Source of the DNA: Legionella geestiana
GTDB lineage: Bacteria > Pseudomonadota > Gammaproteobacteria > Legionellales > Legionellaceae
Assembly (NCBI RefSeq): GCF_004571195.1
Contig: NZ_CP038271.1
Coordinates: forward strand, 2,096,001 to 2,160,000
Length of the DNA stretch: 64,000 bases
Direction of reading: 5' to 3'
Shown: one piece after another, positions 8,965-16,625 of the stretch
Layout of the letters: each line of letters starts with the position of its first letter
How positions within the stretch are numbered: the first letter of the stretch is position 1
Position numbers and translations under genes: made by a program
Notes under the pieces: generated by a model
What the model was told of the DNA's origin: nothing
Seen by the model: only the letters and a program-made list of their open reading frames with translations
Databases searched by the model: none

Positions 8965-9735
8965 ATGAAAAAAATGAACCCTGTTAAAAGAATCTTTATT
9001 ATTGGCCACCCCGGAATTGGCAAAGGCCTGGTCGCAAAACTGTTAGCTGACAATCTCGGGTGGGAGTTGGTCAATGCGGATTTGGAACTGGAAAATCGCA
9101 TCGGTCGAAGTATGGAAGATATTGCCGGTGACAACCATGAAAGCGCATTCTATCAGAACGTTATCAAAATACTGTCTGCGCAATCAAGTCGGCAAAATAT
9201 TGTTGTTAACACGGATCCCCACATTATTTGCCTTGAAAAAGCACGTCAATTACTTGCAGGAGAATTTGTTGTATACCTGAAAGCCAGTACCGCAACGCAA
9301 ATAGCGCGGATTGCTCGCAATTCATTACCCTTGTTACCTATAGACAACATTCATAGTTTTTTTGAGCGACTTCATCAGGAGCGTGATCATTTGTATGAAG
9401 AAACAGCTACATTAATTATCGACACCGATAACCATGCATTGGAAAATCACGTTCAACAAATTTTTGATGCTGTCACAGTCGAACAATCTGTTCAATCCGG
9501 GAAAAAAGATACCCAATTGGTACTTTTCCATAAAATCAGGCATACTCCTGTAAAATTATCACCACAACAAACAGCCTGTGTCATCTTGTTAGCCCAAGGT
9601 ATGACTGCGAAAGAAATTGCGAAATCTCTCAATATTTCATTCAGAACAGTAGAGGGAATCCTTGCCAAAGTGATGGACATAACAGGCGGAATTTCCAGCA
9701 AGGAACTGATAGCTTTATATCACGACAAGCCATGA
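8965..9735 (+). CDS. Shikimate-kinase-like P-loop domain fused to a LuxR-type HTH
   Basis: The 256-residue protein carries a P-loop, GHPGIGKG, at residues 14-21 and the following ELVNADLELENRIGRSMEDI segment. This mirrors shikimate kinases (nucleotide-binding loop, then the DxD-type substrate region). The C-terminal 60 residues form a LuxR/GerE helix-turn-helix (LSPQQTACVILLAQGMTAKEIAKSL in two parts, then SFRTVEGIL). Fusions of a kinase-like domain to a DNA-binding domain suggest a transcription regulator that senses or phosphorylates a small metabolite. No shikimate-pathway neighbour is present. The ATG at 8965 was chosen because a promoter occupies the upstream frame. Confidence 0.7.
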   Translation: MKKMNPVKRIFIIGHPGIGKGLVAKLLADNLGWELVNADLELENRIGRSMEDIAGDNHESAFYQNVIKILSAQSSRQNIVVNTDPHIICLEKARQLLAGEFVVYLKASTATQIARIARNSLPLLPIDNIHSFFERLHQERDHLYEETATLIIDTDNHALENHVQQIFDAVTVEQSVQSGKKDTQLVLFHKIRHTPVKLSPQQTACVILLAQGMTAKEIAKSLNISFRTVEGILAKVMDITGGISSKELIALYHDKP

Positions 9736-9775
9736 AATTTGAAAGGTTTTATCCCGATTAGATAAGGAATCAATT

Positions 9776-10555
9776 ATGAGTAATAAAACGACTAAGCTTG
9801 GGCTACCCATTGAATACCAGCAATTACCCCAATTTTTTGATGCGCATAATATTAATGATGGAACTGAACGCAAAAATGCGTTAATCGAAAAACTGTTAAA
9901 AGAGCAAGGTACCAAAACAATTCTGGACATGACCTGTGGTACCGGTTCGCAAGTACTCTACCTGGCTCAACATGGATATAAAATAACCGGGAGTGATCTG
10001 AGTCCTGCTTTAATTGATTCGGCGCGAAATAAAGCTAAAAAAATGAATCTGAATGTATCTTTTATTGTAGGAGATATGCGCTCTGTTAATGCAGGAAAAT
10101 TCGATGCTGTTATTACAATATTTAGCGCTATAGGGCATCTTGACAAATCAGATTTTGAAATAACGCTTCAAAACATTCGACACAATTTGAATGATTGCGG
10201 TATATACATTTTTGATATCTTTAACTTGCAAGCTATTACGGATGAGATCATTAAAGATTTTGTTATGGACATTAGTAGCGTTGTTGATGGCGTTACATTT
10301 CGTAATCAGCAACATTCAGAAATTGACAGGGAAAATGGCCTGCTTGTTTCTCATGATAAATATACGATTACGCGAGAAGGTAGCCAACAGGAATACCATA
10401 CAAATACGTTTAGTCTGCAAATATACACAGCGCAGGAGCTGCATGATTTACTCGAAAAAAATGGATTTGAGGTCCTCAACCAGTTCGATATGGATGGTAA
10501 TCAGTTTATTCCTGACAGGAGCCTTAATATTTTAACTGTGGCAAGGATGAAATAA
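9776..10555 (+). CDS. Class I SAM-dependent methyltransferase
   Basis: In this 259-residue protein, motif I (ILDMTCGTGSQ, near residue 50) and the acidic SAM-binding loop (GSDLSPALI) are clear. GDMRSV and the AVITIFSAIGHLDKS segment follow as motifs II and III. The architecture matches small-molecule methyltransferases of the glycine/sarcosine or UbiE-like superfamily. It starts 40 bp after the kinase-LuxR gene with an AAGGAAT ribosome site. The following APH-like gene is 53 bp away, so the three may form one transcription unit. The substrate is unknown. Confidence 0.8.
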   Translation: MSNKTTKLGLPIEYQQLPQFFDAHNINDGTERKNALIEKLLKEQGTKTILDMTCGTGSQVLYLAQHGYKITGSDLSPALIDSARNKAKKMNLNVSFIVGDMRSVNAGKFDAVITIFSAIGHLDKSDFEITLQNIRHNLNDCGIYIFDIFNLQAITDEIIKDFVMDISSVVDGVTFRNQQHSEIDRENGLLVSHDKYTITREGSQQEYHTNTFSLQIYTAQELHDLLEKNGFEVLNQFDMDGNQFIPDRSLNILTVARMK

Positions 10556-10608
10556 AGAATGCTTGAAATAACATGTGGTACTGTGGTTACAAAATATCTG
10601 GATGAAGC

Positions 10609-11583
10609 ATGAAAAATAATGATGCAGCTACCCAATGGGCTGTGGATTATCTGGAATCGCATGATCGCAGACTGGTTGCTATACAAAAAATTGTTGAACC
10701 AGCTCATTCGATAGTAAATAAAATAAGCACATCTCAGGGTGACTTCTATTTAAAGCAAACACCACCCGCATTATTTATTGAACCAGACACCATATCTTTG
10801 TTGCACGATCACGGATGTCAGCATATACCAACCGTCATTGCAAAAAATGATCGGTATCATTGTTTTTTGACAAAAGCTTGTGGCGATTTCACGCTACGCG
10901 ACCTGTTTTCAAAGAACCATATTGATATGGGCTTATTGGGGCGAGGCATCAGTCATTATGTGTCTATACAAAGAAAGCTGGAAAATGATACCCCCAAGCT
11001 GATTGCCTTCAACTTGCCTGATTGGCGGCTTGATAAATTTCCTTTACTGTACCGTGATCTTATACAGAATATGGATCTTTTGATTGCTGATGGGTTAACT
11101 CCGAAAGAAATCACTACTCTTAATCAGGCATATGATTTTTGCCAAGAGCAATGCGAGCAGCTTTCCAGGTACAAGATCCCTGACACCATCAATCACTGTG
11201 ATTTTCACGCGAACAACATCCTTCTTGCCCAAAAATCAGGAGAGCTCTGCATTATTGACTGGGGAGAAACAGTCATTGGACATCCATTTTTCTCGCTAAA
11301 TACTTGTTTATGGAACCTGACTTATTTCCATAACATGAAACCACATGACATTGAGTACCAAGCATTACAACGGATCTGCGTTTCCTCCTGGTTAGATAAT
11401 CATGAGGAAAGCGATTTAATAACAGCGTTCAACATCGCCAATGATCTTTTGGGTATTTTCGCAGCCTTGGGTTACAAACACATGTATGAGGCAACTGCAA
11501 CGCAGTCAAAGACAGTCCAGGAAGAGCATCCCGGCTCGATTGCAGGTTGTTTAAGAAGTTTCTTACATAAATATACTGGCTAA
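10609..11583 (+). CDS. APH/choline-kinase-fold phosphotransferase
   Basis: In this 324-residue protein the catalytic loop HCDFHANN (HxDxxxxN pattern) and the metal-binding IIDWGE segment identify the aminoglycoside phosphotransferase superfamily. The N-terminal lobe is short, with SIVNKISTSQGDFYLKQ as the lysine-bearing beta strand. Such enzymes phosphorylate aminoglycosides, choline, homoserine or other metabolites. It does not look like the Legionella APH(9)-Ia spectinomycin kinase as far as I recall it. Its place behind a methyltransferase, in an island with further APH and ANT genes, is compatible with a resistance role, which is inference. Confidence 0.75.
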   Translation: MKNNDAATQWAVDYLESHDRRLVAIQKIVEPAHSIVNKISTSQGDFYLKQTPPALFIEPDTISLLHDHGCQHIPTVIAKNDRYHCFLTKACGDFTLRDLFSKNHIDMGLLGRGISHYVSIQRKLENDTPKLIAFNLPDWRLDKFPLLYRDLIQNMDLLIADGLTPKEITTLNQAYDFCQEQCEQLSRYKIPDTINHCDFHANNILLAQKSGELCIIDWGETVIGHPFFSLNTCLWNLTYFHNMKPHDIEYQALQRICVSSWLDNHEESDLITAFNIANDLLGIFAALGYKHMYEATATQSKTVQEEHPGSIAGCLRSFLHKYTG

Positions 11584-11600
11584 TCTGTAGCTCATGTAAT

Positions 11601-11636
11601 TCTGCGTCACTGCATATTTATCTGCAGTGACGCAGA
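11601..11636 (+). terminator. 14-bp perfect hairpin after the phosphotransferase gene
   Basis: TCTGCGTCACTGCA (11601-11614) pairs exactly with 11623-11636 across an 8-nt loop. It lies 17 bp after the stop codon at 11583. A run of seven or more T follows about 12 nt later (11648 onward). A terminator is likely, though the T-run is not directly adjacent. Confidence 0.6.
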
Positions 11637-11679
11637 AAACAACCCTCTTTTTTTCAATTAAAAATCAATCAATTAAAGC

Positions 11680-11716
11680 ATTTTGTCCTATCGCGCCAAT
11701 CGCGATAGGACAAAAT
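11680..11716. repeat. 16-bp perfect inverted repeat, 5-nt loop
   Basis: The arms at 11680-11695 and 11701-11716 are exact reverse complements (core CCTATCGCG/CGCGATAGG). The repeat lies between the end of the accessory operon and the promoter of the recombinase leader RNA, so it may insulate the two units or act as a bidirectional terminator. Confidence 0.65.
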
Positions 11717-11732
11717 TTCCGTCTAAAAAGCC

Positions 11733-11761
11733 TTGCCCGGCATGCACCATTCTGATAGTTT
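11733..11761 (+). promoter_or_regulatory. Possible promoter of the recombinase leader
   Basis: TTGCCC (11733-11738) and a weak TAGTTT (11756-11761) are 17 bp apart. Transcription would begin near 11768, right at the 5' strand of hammerhead stem I. The -10 is poor, so confidence rests on the matching layout of the second copy. Confidence 0.4.
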
Positions 11762-11769
11762 TTAACCAA

Positions 11770-11821
11770 GCACAACTGACGAGCCTGCGCGACTCAGGCG
11801 AAACCCTCCAGGGTCTTGTGC
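11770..11821 (+). ncRNA. Type I hammerhead ribozyme, copy 1
   Basis: All core nucleotides are present in order: CUGACGA (11776-11782), GAAA (11800-11803) and UC (11814-11815). Stem I is GCACAA (11770-11775) with UUGUGC (11816-11821). Stem II is GCCUG/CAGGC around a 7-nt loop. Stem III is ACCC/GGGU with a UCCA loop. Only stem I is open, so it is type I. Cleavage is predicted between 11815 and 11816. A second copy at 16626 keeps the core while the stem II and III sequences differ compensatorily. It heads the leader of the recombinase pair. Confidence 0.85.
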
Positions 11822-11823
11822 AA

Positions 11824-11897
11824 AGCCACCCTGATCCCTAACCCAGTGGCTGGACGTCAAGTCGGGAACCCTTCATGGATTATCTGCCAATCGGCAG
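11824..11897 (+). ncRNA. Conserved pseudoknot and hairpin downstream of hammerhead 1
   Basis: AGCCAC (11824-11829) pairs with GUGGCU (11846-11851). UCCC in that loop (11835-11838) can pair with GGGA at 11864-11867, giving an H-type pseudoknot. A small hairpin, CTGCC/GGCAG, follows at 11884-11897. The same three elements with changed but still pairing stems follow hammerhead 2. Unpaired CCCUAA and AGUCGGGAA segments are kept in both copies. Function unknown; I do not recognise it as a named family. Confidence 0.65.
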
Positions 11898-12163
11898 GGT
11901 ATGTTATTCAACGAATATACTGTCATCTACGATTCTGTAATTGACCCTGAGCGCATGACATAGTTTTGCTTTGTCATTTCATCTAACCAAAAAAACAAGG
12001 AGATAAACACTAAAAACCCATGGTAAACCGGCACCATCGTTTGCTTTATAACGATTGATTTGCCCCCAAACCGAGCTTTACGGCGCAAGCCGGGTTTCGC
12101 CTTTGAGTGAGCCGCTCGACCAACACTAAACCAAAGTCAGGGCAAATATTTTTTCGGGATGAA
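11898..12163 (+). other. Remaining leader of the recombinase operon
   Basis: No protein gene of normal size is visible here. The stretch contains an AAGGAG sequence at 11997-12002 and a short frame at 12020-12058, then unassigned sequence up to the start of the first recombinase. An in-frame GTG at 12107 would extend that protein by 19 residues but lacks a clear ribosome site. Confidence 0.4.
12020..12058 (+). CDS. Possible 12-residue leader peptide
   Basis: ATG at 12020 opens MVNRHHRLLYND followed by TGA. An AAGGAG element lies 17 nt upstream, slightly far for efficient initiation. Its place between the structured leader RNA and the recombinase gene would suit a translated leader, but chance is just as possible. 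Confidence 0.2.
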   Translation: MVNRHHRLLYND

Positions 12164-12973
12164 ATGATGCGAAAACAGTCTTTGAGACAGACTGCCAACC
12201 GATACTTGAAAACGGATAATCGGGGTAGCTTCAAGGATAAAAAACATCGTGCTTTTGTCATTCAGAAAATGATTGATGACTTGTTTATTGTCGGCACAGT
12301 ACCACTGCATTGGTGGGATCTGGATATCGGGCATATTCAAAAACTGATACAGCATTGGCAAAAACAGAAAATATCATCTGCCACGATTATGGGATATATG
12401 ACCGTAATCAGAAAATTCTTGAGCGGTATCGGTTGCCAATTGACAAATACTGATAATCAAAATCTTGGTTTAAGCCGTCAGTATTGTCATGCTAAAAAAA
12501 TAAATGTTAATCCGGATACCTGGCAATCTATTTCTGATCCGGTTCCCCGTTTTATTATGGCTTTGCAAACGCAATTTGGTTTGACCTTTAGTGAGGCAAT
12601 AAGCTTCGCTCCAGATATTCATTTCCGTGATCACGCACTCTGGATTACGCGCGAAATTGCGTTTAACTCCCAGGATAGAATGATTCCTTTGCGTTGCATA
12701 ATACAGAGCCAAATTATTAATGAGTTAGTCGAGTACCTCAATGGTTCTCAATGCCTTGGCAGAATACACAGCCATGATCTGATTTGCTTTCAATGGCGAT
12801 TGGCATTGAATGAGAGAAAACTTCCAGTCAAGAAAACCTGGCGCTATCTTTATGCCCGCCAACTGTATCATGATTTAGCCCCCGTTCTTGGCAACTACCA
12901 GACCAGCTGGCTGATTCACGATGAGATGGGAATCAAATCGCGTAATACCTTATGGTTGTATCTGCATGAGTAA
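12164..12973 (+). CDS. Tyrosine-recombinase-like protein lacking catalytic residues
   Basis: This 269-residue protein (from ATG 12164) is laid out like the recombinase encoded next to it: an N-terminal SAM-like core-binding domain, then a catalytic-domain-like part. Where the partner has GLRREE, this protein has GLTFSEA, losing the first catalytic Arg. Where the partner has HGLRHAYAQRRYHEL, this has KTWRYLYARQLYHDL, keeping one Arg but losing the His. No terminal Tyr motif is seen. It is therefore probably an inactive partner or architectural subunit of the active enzyme. Its stop overlaps the next start by 8 bp. Confidence 0.7.
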   Translation: MMRKQSLRQTANRYLKTDNRGSFKDKKHRAFVIQKMIDDLFIVGTVPLHWWDLDIGHIQKLIQHWQKQKISSATIMGYMTVIRKFLSGIGCQLTNTDNQNLGLSRQYCHAKKINVNPDTWQSISDPVPRFIMALQTQFGLTFSEAISFAPDIHFRDHALWITREIAFNSQDRMIPLRCIIQSQIINELVEYLNGSQCLGRIHSHDLICFQWRLALNERKLPVKKTWRYLYARQLYHDLAPVLGNYQTSWLIHDEMGIKSRNTLWLYLHE

Positions 12974-13865
12974 ATCCAAACTGCGCAGCGCCCTGTATTC
13001 CGTGAATGAATGCTTGAAGAAAATTACAAATTATTCCTATGCCAGTAAGGCGGACATGCGCCATATGTTAAATCGGTGCGTGAAGGATTTGCACGAGCAG
13101 GGATACAAATTAGCGCATATTAACGGATTAAAACCCAAGCACATCCACGTATTGGTTGAATTGTGGAAGCAACAAGGTAAAAATCCGGCAACCATCAAAA
13201 ATTACATGTCCAAATTACGCAAGGCAAGTGTTTTGCTTGATAAACCGCAATTGGTCAAACCTGGCAATGATGCTTACCAAATCACCCGCCGCAGCTATGC
13301 GCCGACTCACAACAAGGCAATTTATCAGGTGGATTTTACGCGATGCACCGATCCACTGATTCGTTTGTCCCTGGAGGCACAATTATTGTTTGGTCTGCGC
13401 CGCGAAGAGTCTATGAAATTGGTATTAAGTGAAGCATGGCAAGGAAACTGCTTGAGAATCAAGCCAAGCTGGACAAAAGGCGGAATTGGCAGAACCATTC
13501 AAATCACGAACGATGAACAACGCCAATGGTTATCAAAAGCGGCAGGGCAAGTTGCAACTGGCGAGTCCTTAATCCCCGTATCGCGAAGTTATAAACAACA
13601 TTTGGGCCATTATCAGGTGCAAATTAAACAGATGGGAATAAACAAATGCCATGGTTTGCGCCATGCCTATGCACAGCGGCGGTACCATGAGCTTACAAGA
13701 CAATTGGATCCACAAGGCAGAGGGCTTGTTTGCCCTATAGTCGGAGGGAAGTCGTCAAAATTACTGACCGCTGATGAACGCATGCTGGATCGAAAAGCGC
13801 GGGAAATCCTGAGCCGCCTGTTGGGTCACGCCAGAATCGCAATTACCAAAATTTATTGTGGGTAA
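12966..13865 (+). CDS. Tyrosine recombinase (site-specific integrase)
   Basis: The 299-residue enzyme has an N-terminal SAM-like domain (KPKHIHVLVELWK, TIKNYMSKLRKA). Its catalytic domain carries Arg in GLRREE, a Lys-bearing TKGG turn, HGLRHAY (HxxR), LLGHARIAITK and the nucleophile Tyr three residues from the C-terminus (KIYCG). It resembles the integrase-domain family found on conjugative and genomic islands. Start ATG 12966 overlaps the upstream gene, so the pair is translationally coupled and probably works as a two-subunit system. A decayed relative lies at 28420-29245. Confidence 0.85.
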   Translation: MSKSKLRSALYSVNECLKKITNYSYASKADMRHMLNRCVKDLHEQGYKLAHINGLKPKHIHVLVELWKQQGKNPATIKNYMSKLRKASVLLDKPQLVKPGNDAYQITRRSYAPTHNKAIYQVDFTRCTDPLIRLSLEAQLLFGLRREESMKLVLSEAWQGNCLRIKPSWTKGGIGRTIQITNDEQRQWLSKAAGQVATGESLIPVSRSYKQHLGHYQVQIKQMGINKCHGLRHAYAQRRYHELTRQLDPQGRGLVCPIVGGKSSKLLTADERMLDRKAREILSRLLGHARIAITKIYCG

Positions 13866-14085
13866 CCATATGTTTATATATGAAATTTACTCACGCCGAA
13901 TAATATGTTTTAAAGCTATTGTGTTTTACCATGTTAAAGCCTGGATTTTAGCAGCGGTACTTTTTGCGAATCATCTTCAAATGGAAATGGTGGAAATTTT
14001 TCTGGGGACACCAACCAATGCTTACGATGCGATGTATCACATAAATTGTTACCGGGAGCTGACTCTTCCTGAATTGATAATGTAT

Positions 14086-14559
14086 TTATTCGACCTCATT
14101 TTCCCCAATCTTCAACTTTAATCCTTCATGAGATGCAACAAATCCTGATTTTGTATAAAATGCCAAGGCCTTCGGTCTTCTTTTATCCGTAGTAAGCTGA
14201 ACAAGATGACAGCCTTTTTCTTTCGATTTATTGATTGCCCATTCTACCAAAGCTTTTCCTATCCCCCTCCCTCGAAAGGATCTATCTGTACGGACACCTT
14301 CAATTTGTGCACGCGTACCGCCTTGATATGTCAAATACGTAATAAATGTGAGTTGTAAGGTACCAATAATTTTATCGTCCAGCTCTGCAATCATTAGCCA
14401 ATTGTTGCTGTCCTTATCAATCAGGTCAAATGCATCATAATAAGCTTGGGGAAGTGGTTCGTCGTACTTTTCACGCTTTGAACCGATTTCATCATCAGCA
14501 AGTAGAAGAATGATATCAGGAAGATCAGAATATTTTGCTTTTCTAATACGAATACTCAT
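14086..14559 (-). CDS. GNAT acetyltransferase
   Basis: This 157-residue enzyme has the acetyl-CoA binding segment RSFRGRGIGKALVEWAI and the end of the fold KALAFYTKSGFVASHEGLK. The preferred start is ATG 14559, giving MSIRIRKAKYSD; the frame is open upstream but would run into the SDR gene. There is one base between the SDR stop and this start, so the two genes are coupled. It is the last gene of the Thi5 transcription unit. Substrate unknown. Confidence 0.8.
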   Translation of the reverse strand: MSIRIRKAKYSDLPDIILLLADDEIGSKREKYDEPLPQAYYDAFDLIDKDSNNWLMIAELDDKIIGTLQLTFITYLTYQGGTRAQIEGVRTDRSFRGRGIGKALVEWAINKSKEKGCHLVQLTTDKRRPKALAFYTKSGFVASHEGLKLKIGENEVE

Positions 14560-14560
14560 C

Positions 14561-15247
14561 TCAAGCCTCATAAAAAGTAGGTGCGAAAACCAAATCCCGC
14601 ACACAAATTGTTTGCGGCTGCTGATAAATCCATAATACTGCTTTTGCCAAATCTTCCGCTTGTATAATCTGATTATCATTCAAACCAGTTGAAATCAGCA
14701 TGGACGTATTTATTTTTGCAGGTGCAAGATTACAAATGCGTATTCCATATTTTGCATTTGCGGCACGTAATGATTCACCAAGACTTTTAACAGCAGCTTT
14801 TGTTGCAGCATAAGTTGCAATGCCTGGCCTGGGATTACGATCGGCCAATGAACTGATATTTATAATCGTGCCTTTAGTTCTGGCTCTCATCCCGGGCAAT
14901 ACACATTCAATACCGTTAATAACGCCTGTTAAATTTACATTGACTGTATTCAAGTGATCTGTATGACCCACATCAGTGAATTCACCAGCTTTTGCATAAC
15001 CTGCATTATTGATGAGGCAATCAACCGGGCCAAATTTTTTCTCTGCCGTTTGAATCGCATCATTCAACTCATGAATATCCGTAACATCTACTGAAAGGCA
15101 AATGGTATTTGATAAATTCAATTTATTCATTGCTTCCTTGTTTCGGGCAAATAATCCCAAAGGATATCCCGCCTCTGAAAAAATTTTAGCAATTGCAGCA
15201 CCTATTCCAGAGCTGGCACCCGTAACAATGACCAATGGTTTGTTCAT
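14561..15247 (-). CDS. Short-chain dehydrogenase/reductase
   Basis: The 228-residue classical SDR has the cofactor motif TGASSGIGAAIAK at residues 9-21, NNAG, a Ser in INISSLAD and the active-site YAATK (YxxxK). Length and motifs fit a NAD(P)-dependent oxidoreductase of the YdfG/serine-dehydrogenase type. It lies 69 bp downstream of thi5, in the same direction, and just before the GNAT gene. A role in thiamine metabolism is possible only by association. Confidence 0.85.
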   Translation of the reverse strand: MNKPLVIVTGASSGIGAAIAKIFSEAGYPLGLFARNKEAMNKLNLSNTICLSVDVTDIHELNDAIQTAEKKFGPVDCLINNAGYAKAGEFTDVGHTDHLNTVNVNLTGVINGIECVLPGMRARTKGTIINISSLADRNPRPGIATYAATKAAVKSLGESLRAANAKYGIRICNLAPAKINTSMLISTGLNDNQIIQAEDLAKAVLWIYQQPQTICVRDLVFAPTFYEA

Positions 15248-15316
15248 TATTTATCCCATAATAACAACGTGGAAACGTAATTCCAGCAGACATCCCATAA
15301 TTCCTGATTGCATGAT

Positions 15317-16258
15317 TTATTCAATACAGCAAGCAATTGCCTTGATATCTGAATACGGGATATCTGGTAACAGATTATTAGTATAACAGCTGCCAATATC
15401 AAATGTGTCATCAATTACCCCCAAATGTTTGGCATAGCGTCCTACCTTGTTCCAGTCGCGTTCAACATTCAACAGGTTGCGCGAAAAAAATGGCAGGGTA
15501 TGGGTAAAAATTGAGCGGAACAGAGGTGTACGCAAAGCGGGTTTCTGCTGGCAAAATAATTCCCAGGCTTTGTCAGGTTGTTCTGTGGTAAATGCGGCAC
15601 CGCGTTGCGTTGCATTCAAAAAACCTTTGACCAAATGAGCTTGTTGTAGCGTTTTCTCCGGGACAATAAATTGAATGGAGCAAAAGCAACAGCAGCCTAA
15701 ACCCGCAAGCTGATCAAGACGTAAAAAAACGGTTTCACCACGCAGGTTCTCCAGTTCAATCCGTTGAAAATTAATAAAACCAATTCCCGTATCAATAATA
15801 TCGCGGCAAATCGCATCTGTGACATTCATGCCAATACGAACTGTTTGATAACTGGAGGGATCAATACCCGCAAGCTTTGCCAGGTCATCGATAATTCTTT
15901 TGCCAAACTCGCCAATATAACCTACCCGTTTACCTGCTATATCCTGAAATGACCTGATACCACTGGATTTAAGGGCAATCAAACCGGTGGGTGGTTCATC
16001 AAGCAAGGTTCCAATGGAGCTTAGAGGATAGCCTTTTGCACGTGCTGCCACGGTATGGATCATGGCTTTCACCCCGAAATCCACATGTCCAAGCCCAACA
16101 ATTTCCGTCACATCGCCAGGGTCATTGGGTTCTACAATAGCCAGTTTGATGCCTTCATCCTGATAATAACCTCGTGCATAGGCCACAAAAATCGGGGCGT
16201 GATAAGGATTTGCATACCAATTAAGCAGTAAGGTAGTTCTTGATGATAATTCTGACAT
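15317..16258 (-). CDS. thi5: HMP-P synthase Thi5/NMT1 family
   Basis: This 313-residue protein has the periplasmic-binding-protein fold of the Thi5/NMT1 family (TLLLNWYANPYHAPIFVA at the start). It carries the CCCFC motif (GCCCFCSIQF), which in yeast Thi5 is essential for making HMP phosphate from its own PLP and a His. A Legionella Thi5 homologue is known to work in thiamine synthesis. There is no signal peptide, which fits a cytoplasmic synthase rather than an ABC transporter binding protein. An AGGAG 8 nt upstream supports ATG 16258 over the GTG at 16267. A TPP riboswitch lies in its leader. Confidence 0.88.
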   Translation of the reverse strand: MSELSSRTTLLLNWYANPYHAPIFVAYARGYYQDEGIKLAIVEPNDPGDVTEIVGLGHVDFGVKAMIHTVAARAKGYPLSSIGTLLDEPPTGLIALKSSGIRSFQDIAGKRVGYIGEFGKRIIDDLAKLAGIDPSSYQTVRIGMNVTDAICRDIIDTGIGFINFQRIELENLRGETVFLRLDQLAGLGCCCFCSIQFIVPEKTLQQAHLVKGFLNATQRGAAFTTEQPDKAWELFCQQKPALRTPLFRSIFTHTLPFFSRNLLNVERDWNKVGRYAKHLGVIDDTFDIGSCYTNNLLPDIPYSDIKAIACCIE

Positions 16259-16395
16259 TGCCCACACTCCTGTTCATAATTATAAAAACATGAGATGGCA
16301 AAAGGGATCAACGCAAACAGTATTGACGCACGGGAAAACAAAACACCTTTCTCAAGGATCCTGATTTCCTGAATCTGTAGTGAAGACTTTTGGAA

Positions 16396-16469
16396 GGCGT
16401 CCTTACGCTGGTATGAACCAGTTCAAGTTCGACGGGTAACTCTCAGCCCTGTTACGGACACCCCGCGCC
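16396..16469 (-). ncRNA. TPP riboswitch (THI element)
   Basis: On the minus strand the conserved parts appear in order: P1 arm GGCG, GGGGUGUCCG, GGGCUGAGAG, ACCCG, UUGAACUGG, a short loop, CCAGCGUAAGGA and the closing CGCC arm. These match the THI-box core (CUGAGA pyrimidine-sensing and GCGUAAGGA pyrophosphate-sensing elements). It is about 137 nt upstream of the thi5 start. No strong terminator stem follows, so control may be at translation. It should repress thi5, and possibly SDR and GNAT, when thiamine pyrophosphate is high. Confidence 0.92.
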
Positions 16470-16588
16470 ATCTAATCAAACGTGATGGTAAATTGATGCG
16501 AGCGACTTGTCAATTGATTGGTTGGAACGGCGCTTAAATATCAATTAATATCAATCAAGTTCATTTCATTACCGCCTCTGAAAACGTA

Positions 16589-16616
16589 TTGATTTCTCCA
16601 TTTCAACCTTTAAAAT
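16589..16616 (+). promoter_or_regulatory. Promoter of the ssb-ardA leader
   Basis: TTGATT (16589-16594) and TAAAAT (16611-16616) are 16 bp apart. The start would fall near 16623, three bases before hammerhead stem I, matching the layout of the first copy. Confidence 0.55.
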
Positions 16617-16625
16617 TAATGAAAA

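Noticed and set aside
12107..12163. GTG at 12107 as start of the first recombinase-like protein
   Set aside because: The added 19 residues are unlike a recombinase N-terminus and lack a ribosome site; the ATG pair at 12164/12167 is preferred, though not proven.
13858..14121. 87-residue frame after the recombinase
   Set aside because: It overlaps the recombinase end, has no ribosome site or recognisable motif and runs into the GNAT gene on the other strand. Probably chance in AT-rich DNA.
15317..16258. Thi5 protein as a periplasmic ABC transporter binding protein
   Set aside because: No signal peptide, no transporter genes beside it, and the CCCFC motif of HMP-P synthases is present.
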